A DNA stretch of 15,868 nucleotides from JAZKFR01 sp040386295 (GTDB lineage Bacteria > Pseudomonadota > Gammaproteobacteria > Burkholderiales > Rhodocyclaceae): assembly GCA_040386295.1 (NCBI GenBank), contig JAZKFR010000161.1:1-15868 (forward strand), written 5' to 3'. The translations under genes were made by a program, and so were the position numbers. The notes below the pieces were generated by a model that saw only the letters and a program-made list of their open reading frames with translations, did no database searches and was not told where the DNA came from. This document shows, in pieces, positions 1 through 7,180 of the stretch (positions within the stretch are counted from its first letter, which is position 1; the number at the start of each line of letters is the position of its first letter).

Positions 1-37
1 CCACCAACATAAACGTCTTCACCCAACGCCTGCTTTC

Positions 38-61
38 CCCTCGCCCACAAGTGGGCGAGGG
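38..61. repeat. GC-rich perfect palindrome (REP-like hairpin)
   Basis: An 11-bp perfect inverted repeat, CCCTCGCCCAC / GTGGGCGAGGG, is separated by AA, so a realistic fold is a 10-bp stem with a CAAG tetraloop. It lies about 105 nt beyond the 3' end of the minus-strand operon. Neither strand has a T-tract after the stem, so it is not a canonical intrinsic terminator. It resembles the short dispersed REP-type palindromes common in proteobacterial intergenic regions. It could stabilise or help end the operon transcript, which is inference. Confidence 0.6.
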
Positions 62-165
62 AATGATGCTGCTCAGTGAGCGCGTAGTCGCTTGTGCAGA
101 GGTCTTTTCTTTGCGCTAAAGCAGCGTTCCAAACCGCATTAACAACGCGCTAAAACGCGACCACG

Positions 166-1038
166 TCAAAGCTGCGCATAAAGCGAAGGCGCACCCGGCG
201 GACGCGTTTTAAAACGTTTGTGCAGCCAAAAATACTGCTCTGGCATCAAACGAATTTGCGCTTCTATGTATTCGTTCATACGGCGTGTGTCGCTTTCAAG
301 GCTCTCCCCCGGGTAGTCGCTCCAGGGCGCTTGCAAGCTCACGCAATAGCCTTGTGCTGTCATCCGCGTGATGCACGGAACAATGCGCGCGCCAGTCAAG
401 CGCGCCAAGCGGGCAACGCCGGTAATGGTCGCCGCCGGCACGCCAAAAAAAGGAACGAACACGGCATCGCGCGCACCAAAATCCATATCGGGCAAATAAT
501 AAAACGGCAGTCCCGCCTTCAGCGCTTTCACGGCTTTGCGCATACCGTCTTGCCGCGTCAACAACTGCGGCTGGTTAAAGCGTAAGCGCCCGGCCAGCAA
601 AATCGCGTTAAAACGGGGATTCTTTTGCTGCGAGTACACGCTAATCAGCGGCGTTGCCAGCGTCATGGCGGTTCCCCCTGCGTCCAAGCCGACAAAATGC
701 GGTGCCAGCAAAATAGTTGGCAGCCCGTCGCCGCGTTGCAAATGTTCGCGCCCAGTCAGCTGAATCAAGCGTTCAAGCCGCGCGCGCGGCGCCCACCAGA
801 GCAGCGTGCGGTCTAAAAAACTGCGCGCAAAAGCAACAAAATGCCGCTTGGCCAAAGCCTCTCGTTGCTGCGTCGACAATTCAGGAAAACACAGCGCCAA
901 GTTGATTAAAGCCACCCGCCGCCGCTCACGCCCCAGCGCATAGAGGAGGCGACCGAGCAAGTACCCAAGCGCACGCAAAGCGGGTAGCGGCAGGCAATGC
1001 AGCAACCAGAGCAGCGCCACAATAAATCGACTGCTCAT
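166..1038 (-). CDS. Lipid A biosynthesis (lysophospholipid) acyltransferase, LpxL/HtrB family, copy 1
   Basis: Members of this inner-membrane family transfer a secondary acyl chain from acyl-ACP onto Kdo2-lipid IVA or a related lipid. With the start at 1038 the protein is 290 aa. It has an N-terminal hydrophobic segment (about residues 5-34), the catalytic HX4D motif HFVGLD (His114, Asp119), the second conserved block YLPDMDFG (181-188) followed by VPFFGV, and the family ending WLHKRFKTRP. The frame stays open to a GTG at 1158, and an ATG at 1137 would overlap the upstream acyltransferase by 20 nt. I prefer 1038 because it gives the usual family length and puts the membrane helix at the N-terminus, but no well-spaced Shine-Dalgarno decides it. 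It is the last gene of the minus-strand run. Which acyl chain or position it modifies cannot be read from the sequence. The family call is sure; the start is moderately sure. Confidence 0.9.
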   Translation of the reverse strand: MSSRFIVALLWLLHCLPLPALRALGYLLGRLLYALGRERRRVALINLALCFPELSTQQREALAKRHFVAFARSFLDRTLLWWAPRARLERLIQLTGREHLQRGDGLPTILLAPHFVGLDAGGTAMTLATPLISVYSQQKNPRFNAILLAGRLRFNQPQLLTRQDGMRKAVKALKAGLPFYYLPDMDFGARDAVFVPFFGVPAATITGVARLARLTGARIVPCITRMTAQGYCVSLQAPWSDYPGESLESDTRRMNEYIEAQIRLMPEQYFWLHKRFKTRPPGAPSLYAQL

Positions 1039-1117
1039 CTCCGACGCCCAGCCTTGCCCAGAACAACGCAGAAACACAGCGTTTGCCCTTGCCGCAACTG
1101 CCTTTTCCTCCGCTGCA

Positions 1118-2005
1118 TCACGCTGACGCCCCGTCATGCGGCTTGGGGCCAGCAACACCCGCCGGCTTCTTGTAGCGCTGGTAAGCCCAGAGGTACTGGC
1201 TAGGACATTGACGAATCAACTGTTCAATCCCGTGGTTAATTTGCTGCGCCCGCGCCTCTGTGCTGCCGCTCAGTGCCAGACTAGGCGCTTGTACATGCAC
1301 ATGGTAGCCAGCGCTATGCGGCAAACGCTCGACCCAAATAAACAAAACGCAAGCACCCGTTTCGCTCAAGCGCGCAGCCAAAGTCATGGTGTAAGCGGAT
1401 TTGCCAAAGAAATCTAGCCAGCGCCCTTCGCCCAAGCGCGGCGCTTGGTCCGGCAAAATGCCTACCGTTTCGCCACGACGCAAAGCTTTTAGCAGAATAC
1501 GCACGCCGTTTAAATCGGCGCTAGCCAAGTGCAGATTTGGCCGACTGCGCCCCTGCTTGACCAAGTCTTGCAACCAAGGCTTGCGAGGTGGCCGGTAGAG
1601 CACAGAAATAGGCGCGTGTTGCGCGCAATACTGGGCAGCAATTTCAAAACAACCGAGGTGCGGCGTCAGTAACAGCAAGCCTTTTCCTTCTTTTTGCGCC
1701 GCTTCAAACAAAGACCAGCCGCTCACGCCAACAACGCGCGCAAGCGTTTCCGCCCTAGGACGCAGCCAAATTTTGGGCAATTCCAGCATCGCTTTGCCCG
1801 CCTCAGCGATGGCCGCCGAACGCAAAGCCTGCGCCGTGCTCGCCCCGAGCGCCAAAACCATATTGGCGTGCAAATGCTGACGGTAAGCCGGCGACAACAG
1901 CCAAGTAATCCAGCCCAAGAGCACTCCCAGCCAGTGCAACCAAGACAGAGGCAGATAACTGAGCAAACGAAACAAGCGCATCATCAAAAAGCTAGCCAGC
2001 GCCAT
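1118..2005 (-). CDS. Lipid A biosynthesis (lysophospholipid) acyltransferase, LpxL/LpxM family, copy 2
   Basis: A second acyltransferase of the LpxL/LpxM superfamily, 295 aa. It has an N-terminal membrane segment (about 10-37), the catalytic HX4E motif HLGCFE (His116, Glu121), the block GILPDQAPR (182-190) followed by a W-x-D-F-F-G motif (196-201), and a C-terminal YLWAYQRYK motif. The ATG at 2005 is preceded by AGAGGA with about 5 nt spacing, a good ribosome binding site. It lies just upstream of copy 1, so the two are probably cotranscribed and may add different secondary acyl chains. The copies differ in the acidic catalytic residue (Glu here, Asp in copy 1) and are clearly diverged paralogs, not a recent duplication. 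The mscS-type gene ends 42 nt upstream. Tandem lpxL-type genes are familiar in betaproteobacteria; acyl specificity is unknown. Confidence 0.9.
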   Translation of the reverse strand: MALASFLMMRLFRLLSYLPLSWLHWLGVLLGWITWLLSPAYRQHLHANMVLALGASTAQALRSAAIAEAGKAMLELPKIWLRPRAETLARVVGVSGWSLFEAAQKEGKGLLLLTPHLGCFEIAAQYCAQHAPISVLYRPPRKPWLQDLVKQGRSRPNLHLASADLNGVRILLKALRRGETVGILPDQAPRLGEGRWLDFFGKSAYTMTLAARLSETGACVLFIWVERLPHSAGYHVHVQAPSLALSGSTEARAQQINHGIEQLIRQCPSQYLWAYQRYKKPAGVAGPKPHDGASA

Positions 2006-2025
2006 GCGTGTCCTCTGTCATCGTG

Positions 2026-2037
2026 CGCAAGCTTGCG
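2026..2037. repeat. 12-bp perfect palindrome between mscS and acyltransferase genes
   Basis: CGCAAGCTTGCG is its own reverse complement and lies in the 42-nt spacer between the mscS-type stop and the acyltransferase start. It has no loop and no T-tract, so it is neither a terminator nor a stable hairpin. It could be an operator half-site pair or chance. Confidence 0.3.
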
Positions 2038-2047
2038 TTCGCAGCGC

Positions 2048-3445
2048 TTAGTTTGCGGGCGGCACGGGCGATCTAGCTGCCGATTCAAACTTGCGTGCCG
2101 CAGAAGCAGCGGACAAAGCAGCAGCGCCGCGTAGCGTCACCTCACGCTGTGGATAGGGAATCTCGACCCCATGCTCACGAAAAGCTTGCCAAATAGCGAG
2201 GTTGATCAAAGAACGGGAGGGCGCCGAACGCCCCTGTGTGTCATTCACCCAGAAAATCAATTCGAGCACGATGCCGTTTTCGGCAAACTCTTTAAGCAGC
2301 GCTTTAGGCGGCGGATCGCTGAGCACGCTGGGCTGCATTTTGGCTGCGTTCTCCATCAACTGCATAGCAAACTCAACGTCGGTCTGATAAGAAACTTGCA
2401 CTAGCGTACTTAAACCGACTCGGGTATCGGTATACGACTGGTTATGCACGATATTGCCGATCAGATGTTCGTTTGGAATGATCAACTCGGTGCCCAGTGG
2501 CGTGCGCAAAACGGTGTAGCGCGTCGTGATTTTCGTCACCACGCCAGCGTTGCTTGGATCGAGCGAAATCACGCTGCCGATGCGAATCGAACGATCAAGC
2601 AAAATCATGAAGCCGCTAACGTAGTTACTGGCCATTTTTTGCAAACCCAAACCCAAACCAACGGCCAAAGCGCCGCCAAAAACCGAAAGCGCAGTAATGT
2701 CTATGCCCACCATCGACAAACTGAAGAACAGCCCAATCACCAGCAAAAAGGCTTTGGCCAGACGAGCAAGCACCACGCGCAAATTCGGATCAATCTGTTC
2801 GGCACGCAGCAAACGCGCCTCCAGCAAGCCAGACAGCCAAAGCGCGATCAACAACGCGCTGAGGATGGTCACCGCTCCGTGCAACAAGGTCCACAAATCG
2901 AGCCGCTGCTTGCCCACACGAAACGTGATTTGTTCAAGCAACTCAATCAGCGAATCGGACAAACCGGTGATGTAGAGCGCCAAACCAAACCAGATGGTCA
3001 AGGCAATTAAGCGCTCAGAACTGGCGAGCCAACTGCTCGGTGGAAAAGCGTGGCGTAAAACGTAAAACGTCGCGCGCACCAGCGCCAAAGAAAGCAACAA
3101 AGGCACGCTCAGCTCAAGCAGGCTGGCATGCCCCCAGTGCCGCAGAATACGACCTGAAAGCAGCACCAAGACCAAAGAAATCAGCGGAAAGGCCAGCCGC
3201 TTCAAACTATTGCTCCCAAAGGTATGCAGCGCACTACGCGCGTTCAGCTCCAGATCCAGACGAGACTTTTCATGCTGACGAAAGCGGCGCGAACACCACC
3301 AACCAATCCCTAAACTCAGACCCAGCGCGAGTAGCTGCCAAACAATATCGGGCTGTTGCAGCTCACGCCACAGCCGATGCAGCAAACCAAAGAGCTGAGC
3401 ATCATCCGCCCCGTATAAGGAATACAAATTTTCTAATTCAGTCAT
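2048..3445 (-). CDS. MscS-family mechanosensitive ion channel with N-terminal membrane extension
   Basis: A small-conductance mechanosensitive channel that would open under membrane tension to release solutes during hypo-osmotic shock. The 465-aa protein is longer than minimal MscS (286 aa in E. coli) because extra helices precede the channel core. Hydrophobic segments lie near residues 34-51, 84-100, 112-131, 144-161, 189-207 and 228-246. The pore-lining helix follows at about 252-272, with the Gly/Ala pattern GGALAVGLGLGLQ. Next come the MscS beta domain, including the hallmark IIPNEHLIGNIVHN (322-335), and a C-terminal alpha/beta domain ending near 440. The last ~25 residues are Ala/Ser-rich and look disordered. 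The ATG at 3445 is 1 nt beyond the stop of the methyltransferase gene (TGA, one A, then ATG), so translational coupling is likely. No good separate ribosome binding site is visible. The family is secure; conductance and physiological role are inferred. Confidence 0.93.
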   Translation of the reverse strand: MTELENLYSLYGADDAQLFGLLHRLWRELQQPDIVWQLLALGLSLGIGWWCSRRFRQHEKSRLDLELNARSALHTFGSNSLKRLAFPLISLVLVLLSGRILRHWGHASLLELSVPLLLSLALVRATFYVLRHAFPPSSWLASSERLIALTIWFGLALYITGLSDSLIELLEQITFRVGKQRLDLWTLLHGAVTILSALLIALWLSGLLEARLLRAEQIDPNLRVVLARLAKAFLLVIGLFFSLSMVGIDITALSVFGGALAVGLGLGLQKMASNYVSGFMILLDRSIRIGSVISLDPSNAGVVTKITTRYTVLRTPLGTELIIPNEHLIGNIVHNQSYTDTRVGLSTLVQVSYQTDVEFAMQLMENAAKMQPSVLSDPPPKALLKEFAENGIVLELIFWVNDTQGRSAPSRSLINLAIWQAFREHGVEIPYPQREVTLRGAAALSAASAARKFESAARSPVPPAN

Positions 3446-3446
3446 T

Positions 3447-4745
3447 TCAGCGCGTGCGCTCCATCAATGCGGCATAAAAACCATCGGTAGCGTGCTGTTC
3501 TGGCGATAAACGCAAAGGCTGATCGCTCAGCGCCGTGGGCACGGCAGGGGGCAAATCGATCCCTTGCTGCGCTAAAGCCTCGTGTGCCGAACGCAAAACA
3601 AAGTCAGGGCGCGCCGCCAGAAAATCAGCGACGACCGCATCGTTTTCTGACTCAAGCAAGCTACACGTCGCATAAACCAAGCGCCCGCCCGGTTTTAACA
3701 AAGCAGCAGCAGCACGCAGAATCGCGCGCTGCTGCTGCGCTAACTCAGCCACGCTGTGTGGTGTTTGCCGCCACTTGAGGTCAGGGTTACGGCGCAAAGT
3801 ACCCAGGCCAGAGCACGGGGCGTCGACCAAAACACGGTCAAGCTTGCCGGCCAGGCGTTTGATTTTGAGATCGTTCTCAGAAGCAATGCGCGCCGGATGC
3901 ACGTTTGATAAACCCGAGCGTGCCAAGCGTGGCTTCAAATTAGCCAAACGTTTTTCTGACACGTCAAACGCGTAAAGCCGTCCCTGCGAACGCATCAAAG
4001 CACCGAGGAGCAAAGTTTTGCCGCCTGCACCGGCACAAAAATCAGCGACCATCTCACCGCGTTTAGGCTGCAACAGATAGCCTAGCAACTGGCTGCCCTC
4101 GTCTTGCACCTCAATCAAACCATTGAGAAACAAAGGATGTTGCGACAAGGCAGGCTTACCCTGCAAACGCACCCCGAGCGGCGAATAAGGACAGGCCGCA
4201 GCCTTGATGCCAGAAAACGACAACTGTTCGAGCACCGCCGCCCGATCGGTTTTCAAGGGATTGATGCGCACATCCAGCGGCGCCGGCTGATTCAATGCGT
4301 TGGCCAAGCGCGCTAGCGCCGCCTCGTCAGCCAGGGGATCTTGCCCGAGCAAAGTGTCGTACAACCAATCAGGCAAATCGCAACGAATCGCCGGCGCCAG
4401 GGTAGCTAGATCCAGCGCTTTGGCCTGCGCCAGCCACTTAGTTTCGCGCTCGTTGAGCAGATCCTCCAACTCACGCCGATTGCTGCCCTGCACGCAAGCC
4501 AAAGCGGCAAACAACAAACGACGCGAAGTCAGGCCGGTCACATCGTCGCCGCAGCGCGCAGCCAAAGAACGCTTGCGGCGCAACACCGCAAAAATCGCCT
4601 CGGCGATAAACCCACGGTCGGCGTGACCCAATTCACGGTGCTGGCGAAAATAGCGCGAAACCACCGAATCCGCCGGATAGGTGAAACGCAAGGTGTCGGC
4701 CAAAAGGGTTTCGGCATGGGAAAACAAGGTAGGGGTTAAACGCAT
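3447..4745 (-). CDS. RsmB/NOP-family SAM-dependent RNA (cytosine-C5) methyltransferase
   Basis: A class I methyltransferase of the RsmB/Sun/NOP2 family that makes 5-methylcytosine in RNA. In E. coli RsmB the target is C967 of 16S rRNA. The protein is 432 aa, close to E. coli RsmB (429). A helical N-terminal part (1 to about 130, NusB-like in true RsmB) precedes the Rossmann domain. SAM-binding motif I is DFCAGAGGK (235-243). The two family cysteines are present: DAPCSGLG (Cys311, motif IV) and YATCSLLESEN (Cys361, motif VI, the nucleophile by homology). The ATG at 4745 is chosen over the adjacent TTG at 4748; no strong Shine-Dalgarno precedes either. Betaproteobacteria often carry a second RsmB-like paralog besides the true rsmB near fmt. 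The N-terminal sequence here reminds me of that paralog, so no symbol is assigned. It is the first gene of the minus-strand run and very tightly linked to the channel gene. Confidence 0.9.
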   Translation of the reverse strand: MRLTPTLFSHAETLLADTLRFTYPADSVVSRYFRQHRELGHADRGFIAEAIFAVLRRKRSLAARCGDDVTGLTSRRLLFAALACVQGSNRRELEDLLNERETKWLAQAKALDLATLAPAIRCDLPDWLYDTLLGQDPLADEAALARLANALNQPAPLDVRINPLKTDRAAVLEQLSFSGIKAAACPYSPLGVRLQGKPALSQHPLFLNGLIEVQDEGSQLLGYLLQPKRGEMVADFCAGAGGKTLLLGALMRSQGRLYAFDVSEKRLANLKPRLARSGLSNVHPARIASENDLKIKRLAGKLDRVLVDAPCSGLGTLRRNPDLKWRQTPHSVAELAQQQRAILRAAAALLKPGGRLVYATCSLLESENDAVVADFLAARPDFVLRSAHEALAQQGIDLPPAVPTALSDQPLRLSPEQHATDGFYAALMERTR

Positions 4746-5080
4746 CAATCAAAACTCAGGCTAGAACAATCATCGAAAAGCGCTCGCGGGCAATAGGGCC
4801 TGATGCCTACTAGGCTTAAGGCCAGCTTGGCAAAAAGCGGGGGGCTAATTGTGTCATGTTGAAGGCAATGAATCGAGATACTGACGAAAATCAGTTGGAC
4901 AGCACAGCATAAAAGCCAGAGAATGCTCGCCGTTTTGCCCAACACAATGAGCGCGAATATTGGCTCGAGAAACCGTCACCCAGTGCGTGGCAACAGGGCT
5001 GAACAGCCATGACCGTCGGTTTTTAAACATGCTCTGGCAAGCATCTGCCCACCACCGCCCAATTTAATTTGAGGATTGCC
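4746..5080. other. Intergenic region between divergent genes (about 335 nt)
   Basis: The spacer separates the minus-strand methyltransferase operon from the plus-strand orphan gene, so it should hold promoters for both; I cannot pick a convincing -35/-10 pair. A small hairpin GGCT-GAAC-AGCC (4997-5008) sits inside a weak 6-bp outer pairing, AAACCG (4970-4975) with CGGTTT (5017-5022), followed by TTT. This could be a weak structured leader or terminator on the plus strand. A 66-codon hydrophobic reading frame on the minus strand (4745-4945) is discussed under rejected items. Confidence 0.4.
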
Positions 5081-5974
5081 ATGAATGTTCGCGGAAATGT
5101 TCCCAGAAGCTCATCAAACAACGAGATTGTTTTTGCTCATCAACATTACGTAGACCCCTCTGAAGAGTCGATAACGAACTGGAACGAGCTTCGCGAACAC
5201 TATCCAAAGCAGTATGCAGATCGGCTGATGGAGATAGCACCTGAGCAGAGAATTAAGCGCGTGTTAGCCATTTGGGGCACACCGTCCTATATCAAGCAAT
5301 TCAATCAGTTCAATCAGCGCAACCAGAACATCCAGTTCACCTCGTCGCAATACGAGCAACTCGTGCTTGTATTGCCGCGCTTCATGGCAGGCGGCGACTT
5401 GTTTGACGAAGAGGATAGGGGAGGGCAATTTCCCCCCGACATACCCTATCGCGAACTCAAGGTGCTCGCTCATCATGTCGAGGCAACTTTAATGCTGTGC
5501 GCAGCAATTCATCAACAAGAAGCAGGCGCGCTAGAGTGCCTTCAAGGCACAGACGCACTGACGCAAACACCGCCCAAACCATTATTTGTAGACTTCAAGC
5601 TCATCTCTGGTGACCTAGCCACACCAGAATTGCTCAAGGCTCCAGAAGAGCACATGCAGTGCGACGACAGCAGCAGTTTGCTTAGGGCAGCTGATGAGAA
5701 GAACATCCGTCTGCTGGCACAGGCACTCTTCAGAATCAGGGACCTCGACTATCGCTGCGTTAATGATGGGCTGGTTCGTTTGCTGACGAATCGCTTGCAA
5801 CGGGTAGCCGAGAGTGATGACGCGGAGCGAAAAGCACATGTGCTTCGCACACTAAGAGGCGCGGACATCACGCTGGCCTCGTGCGTGCGCGGCGGCACTA
5901 AGGAAGAGACAGATCTTGTCAGAATCCTTAAGACATTGGGCATGACAGAGAATGCGCAATCCCCTTTAAATTGA
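5081..5974 (+). CDS. Orphan protein of unknown function with degenerate protein-kinase-like features
   Basis: 297 aa, no confident family. The ATG at 5081 has an excellent ribosome binding site, GAGG at 5071-5074 with 6 nt spacing, so this start is preferred over the in-frame TTG at 5069. The protein is soluble: no signal peptide or membrane helix. Residues 94-108 (LVLVLPRFMAGGDLF) look like the beta5-hinge-alphaD region of protein kinases. A helix follows with AIH (142-144) where kinases have their xLH. FVDFK (169-173) sits where DFG would be, TPE/APE occur at 181-183 and 187-189, and the helix around 206-219 resembles subdomain IX. The HRD catalytic loop, the glycine-rich loop and an obvious beta3 lysine are not seen. 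If related at all, it would be a pseudokinase or a very divergent kinase. It is flanked by minus-strand genes on both sides, and its base composition appears somewhat lower in GC than its neighbours, as for an acquired gene. That it is a real gene is well supported; the kinase relation is weak inference. Confidence 0.75.
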   Translation: MNVRGNVPRSSSNNEIVFAHQHYVDPSEESITNWNELREHYPKQYADRLMEIAPEQRIKRVLAIWGTPSYIKQFNQFNQRNQNIQFTSSQYEQLVLVLPRFMAGGDLFDEEDRGGQFPPDIPYRELKVLAHHVEATLMLCAAIHQQEAGALECLQGTDALTQTPPKPLFVDFKLISGDLATPELLKAPEEHMQCDDSSSLLRAADEKNIRLLAQALFRIRDLDYRCVNDGLVRLLTNRLQRVAESDDAERKAHVLRTLRGADITLASCVRGGTKEETDLVRILKTLGMTENAQSPLN

Positions 5975-5981
5975 GCATGAT

Positions 5982-6050
5982 GTGGCGTTGGGCAAGGGCA
6001 CGAGTACACGACGAAGCAGCGCATCATTGCGCACTTGTGCCAAACGCCAC
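5982..6050. repeat. Inverted repeats in a convergent spacer (possible bidirectional terminator)
   Basis: GTGGCGTT at 5982-5989 pairs with AACGCCAC at 6043-6050 (8 bp). After one mismatch the stem continues with GGCA / TGCC (4 bp). A second hairpin, GCGCA-TCAT-TGCGC, lies inside the loop at about 6020-6033. The element sits just after the orphan gene and before the end of the convergent yicC, where transcription from both sides must stop. No run of T follows, so intrinsic termination is uncertain. Confidence 0.35.
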
Positions 6051-6138
6051 GGCGCTGACTACACGCCAATAGCAGCACGCAAACGCAAACCCGCAAACCC
6101 ATCCCATGCGCCAAGGCAAACCGGTTAATCCAACTAAC

Positions 6139-7053
6139 TCACTCCAAATTCTGAATCTGCTCGCGCATTTGTTCGATCAGCAGCTTCATTTCGAGCGCGG
6201 CTTGTGCGACTTCGCTGAGCACCGATTTCGAGGCCAGGGTGTTGGCTTCTCGGTTCAATTCCTGCATCAAAAAATCTAATCGTTTGCCCACTGAGGCCTT
6301 AGCCGCTTTGGCGCTCTGCGTCGGCAGCGGGGTCAGTACACGCTCAACCTCGTCGAGGTGCGTCGATAAACGCGCCAGCTCTTCGGCCACGTCAATCCGT
6401 AGCGCAAAAACGACGACTTCTTGACGAATCCGCTCGTCGTCCGCTTGGCCGAGGGCGTCGAGTAAGCGTTGCCGCAATTTTTCTTGAAACGCAGCTTGCG
6501 CTCGGGGCAAATGTGGCTTGACCTCGGCAACCAGCGCGCGCATACGCGCCAAGCACTCAAGAATCACCCGCGCCAGCTTATCGCCTTCGCGCGCGCGGCT
6601 AGCGTTAAAGTCGTCTAATGCCTGCTCGGCCAGGCTGAGACACAGCGGGTGTAGGGCATCCGCATCCACCACGGCTTCGGCGAGCAAACCTGGCCAGCGC
6701 AGTACTTCATGCACGCTGAGCGACTGCGCTTGCGGCAGCACAGCGTGCACCTGCTGCGTCAAGGCTTTGAGTTGATGCAGTAGCTCAAGATTCAGGACAT
6801 TGCTGACATTCGCTGCCTCAGCACCGCTCGGCGTTGACGGCGCGGCAATGAAGAGCAAGCGACATTCGACTTTGCCGCGCGCGATATGGCCTGCGATCAA
6901 TTCACGCAGCACCAATTCGCTCGCGCGCAACTCGTCGCCCAGCCGGAATTGAACGTCGAGGTAGCGTGCATTCACGCTTTTAATTTCAATGTGCAAAGCG
7001 CCGTGTTCGAGCACCTGTTTGCGGGCGGCGTAGCCGGTCATGCTAAAAATCAT
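6139..7053 (-). CDS. yicC: YicC-family endoribonuclease
   Basis: 304 aa, full length for YicC. The N-terminus MIFSMTGYAA is the family signature (MIxSMTGYA), followed by the conserved EIKSVNARYLD stretch (23-33). The C-terminal DUF1732 part has the conserved acidic DVAEELARL (221-229) and QELNREANTLASKS (264-277). In E. coli, YicC is linked to endoribonucleolytic RNA decay, including of the sRNA RyhB together with PNPase; the Glu-rich C-terminal motifs belong to the family's catalytic core. ATG at 7053 has a GGA about 5 nt upstream. In many proteobacteria yicC is followed by gmk, but here the next gene in its direction is the convergent orphan, so that link is lost. A TATATT on the minus strand (7127-7132) could be a -10 box, with only a poor -35. 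The family call is firm; substrates in this organism are unknown. Confidence 0.93.
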   Translation of the reverse strand: MIFSMTGYAARKQVLEHGALHIEIKSVNARYLDVQFRLGDELRASELVLRELIAGHIARGKVECRLLFIAAPSTPSGAEAANVSNVLNLELLHQLKALTQQVHAVLPQAQSLSVHEVLRWPGLLAEAVVDADALHPLCLSLAEQALDDFNASRAREGDKLARVILECLARMRALVAEVKPHLPRAQAAFQEKLRQRLLDALGQADDERIRQEVVVFALRIDVAEELARLSTHLDEVERVLTPLPTQSAKAAKASVGKRLDFLMQELNREANTLASKSVLSEVAQAALEMKLLIEQMREQIQNLE

Positions 7054-7180
7054 TTTGTTCCATTCTGTTTAAGTCAACGGGGCAATGGGCAATGCGCTGC
7101 GGATCTTGGCTGCTGCGCGGGTTGGCAATATACGCCAGCGACGACGTCTGTTGCCAGCCTCGCTGCGCGAGCCAAGCGGA

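Noticed and set aside
38..61. CRISPR repeat or intrinsic terminator
   Set aside because: There is a single copy with no spacers, and no T-tract follows on either strand.
4745..4945. 66-codon hydrophobic minus-strand frame whose TGA overlaps the methyltransferase ATG
   Set aside because: It begins with GTG, has no ribosome binding site and no recognisable family. The stop/start overlap is suggestive, but the rest looks like open non-coding sequence.
4970..5025. Intrinsic terminator before the orphan gene
   Set aside because: The outer stem is only 6 bp with a large internal loop, and it lies within a divergent promoter region where a terminator is not expected.
5749..6114. 121-codon minus-strand frame across the end of the orphan gene
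   Set aside because: It is antisense to a gene with a strong ribosome binding site and has Cys/Arg-rich, shadow-like composition.
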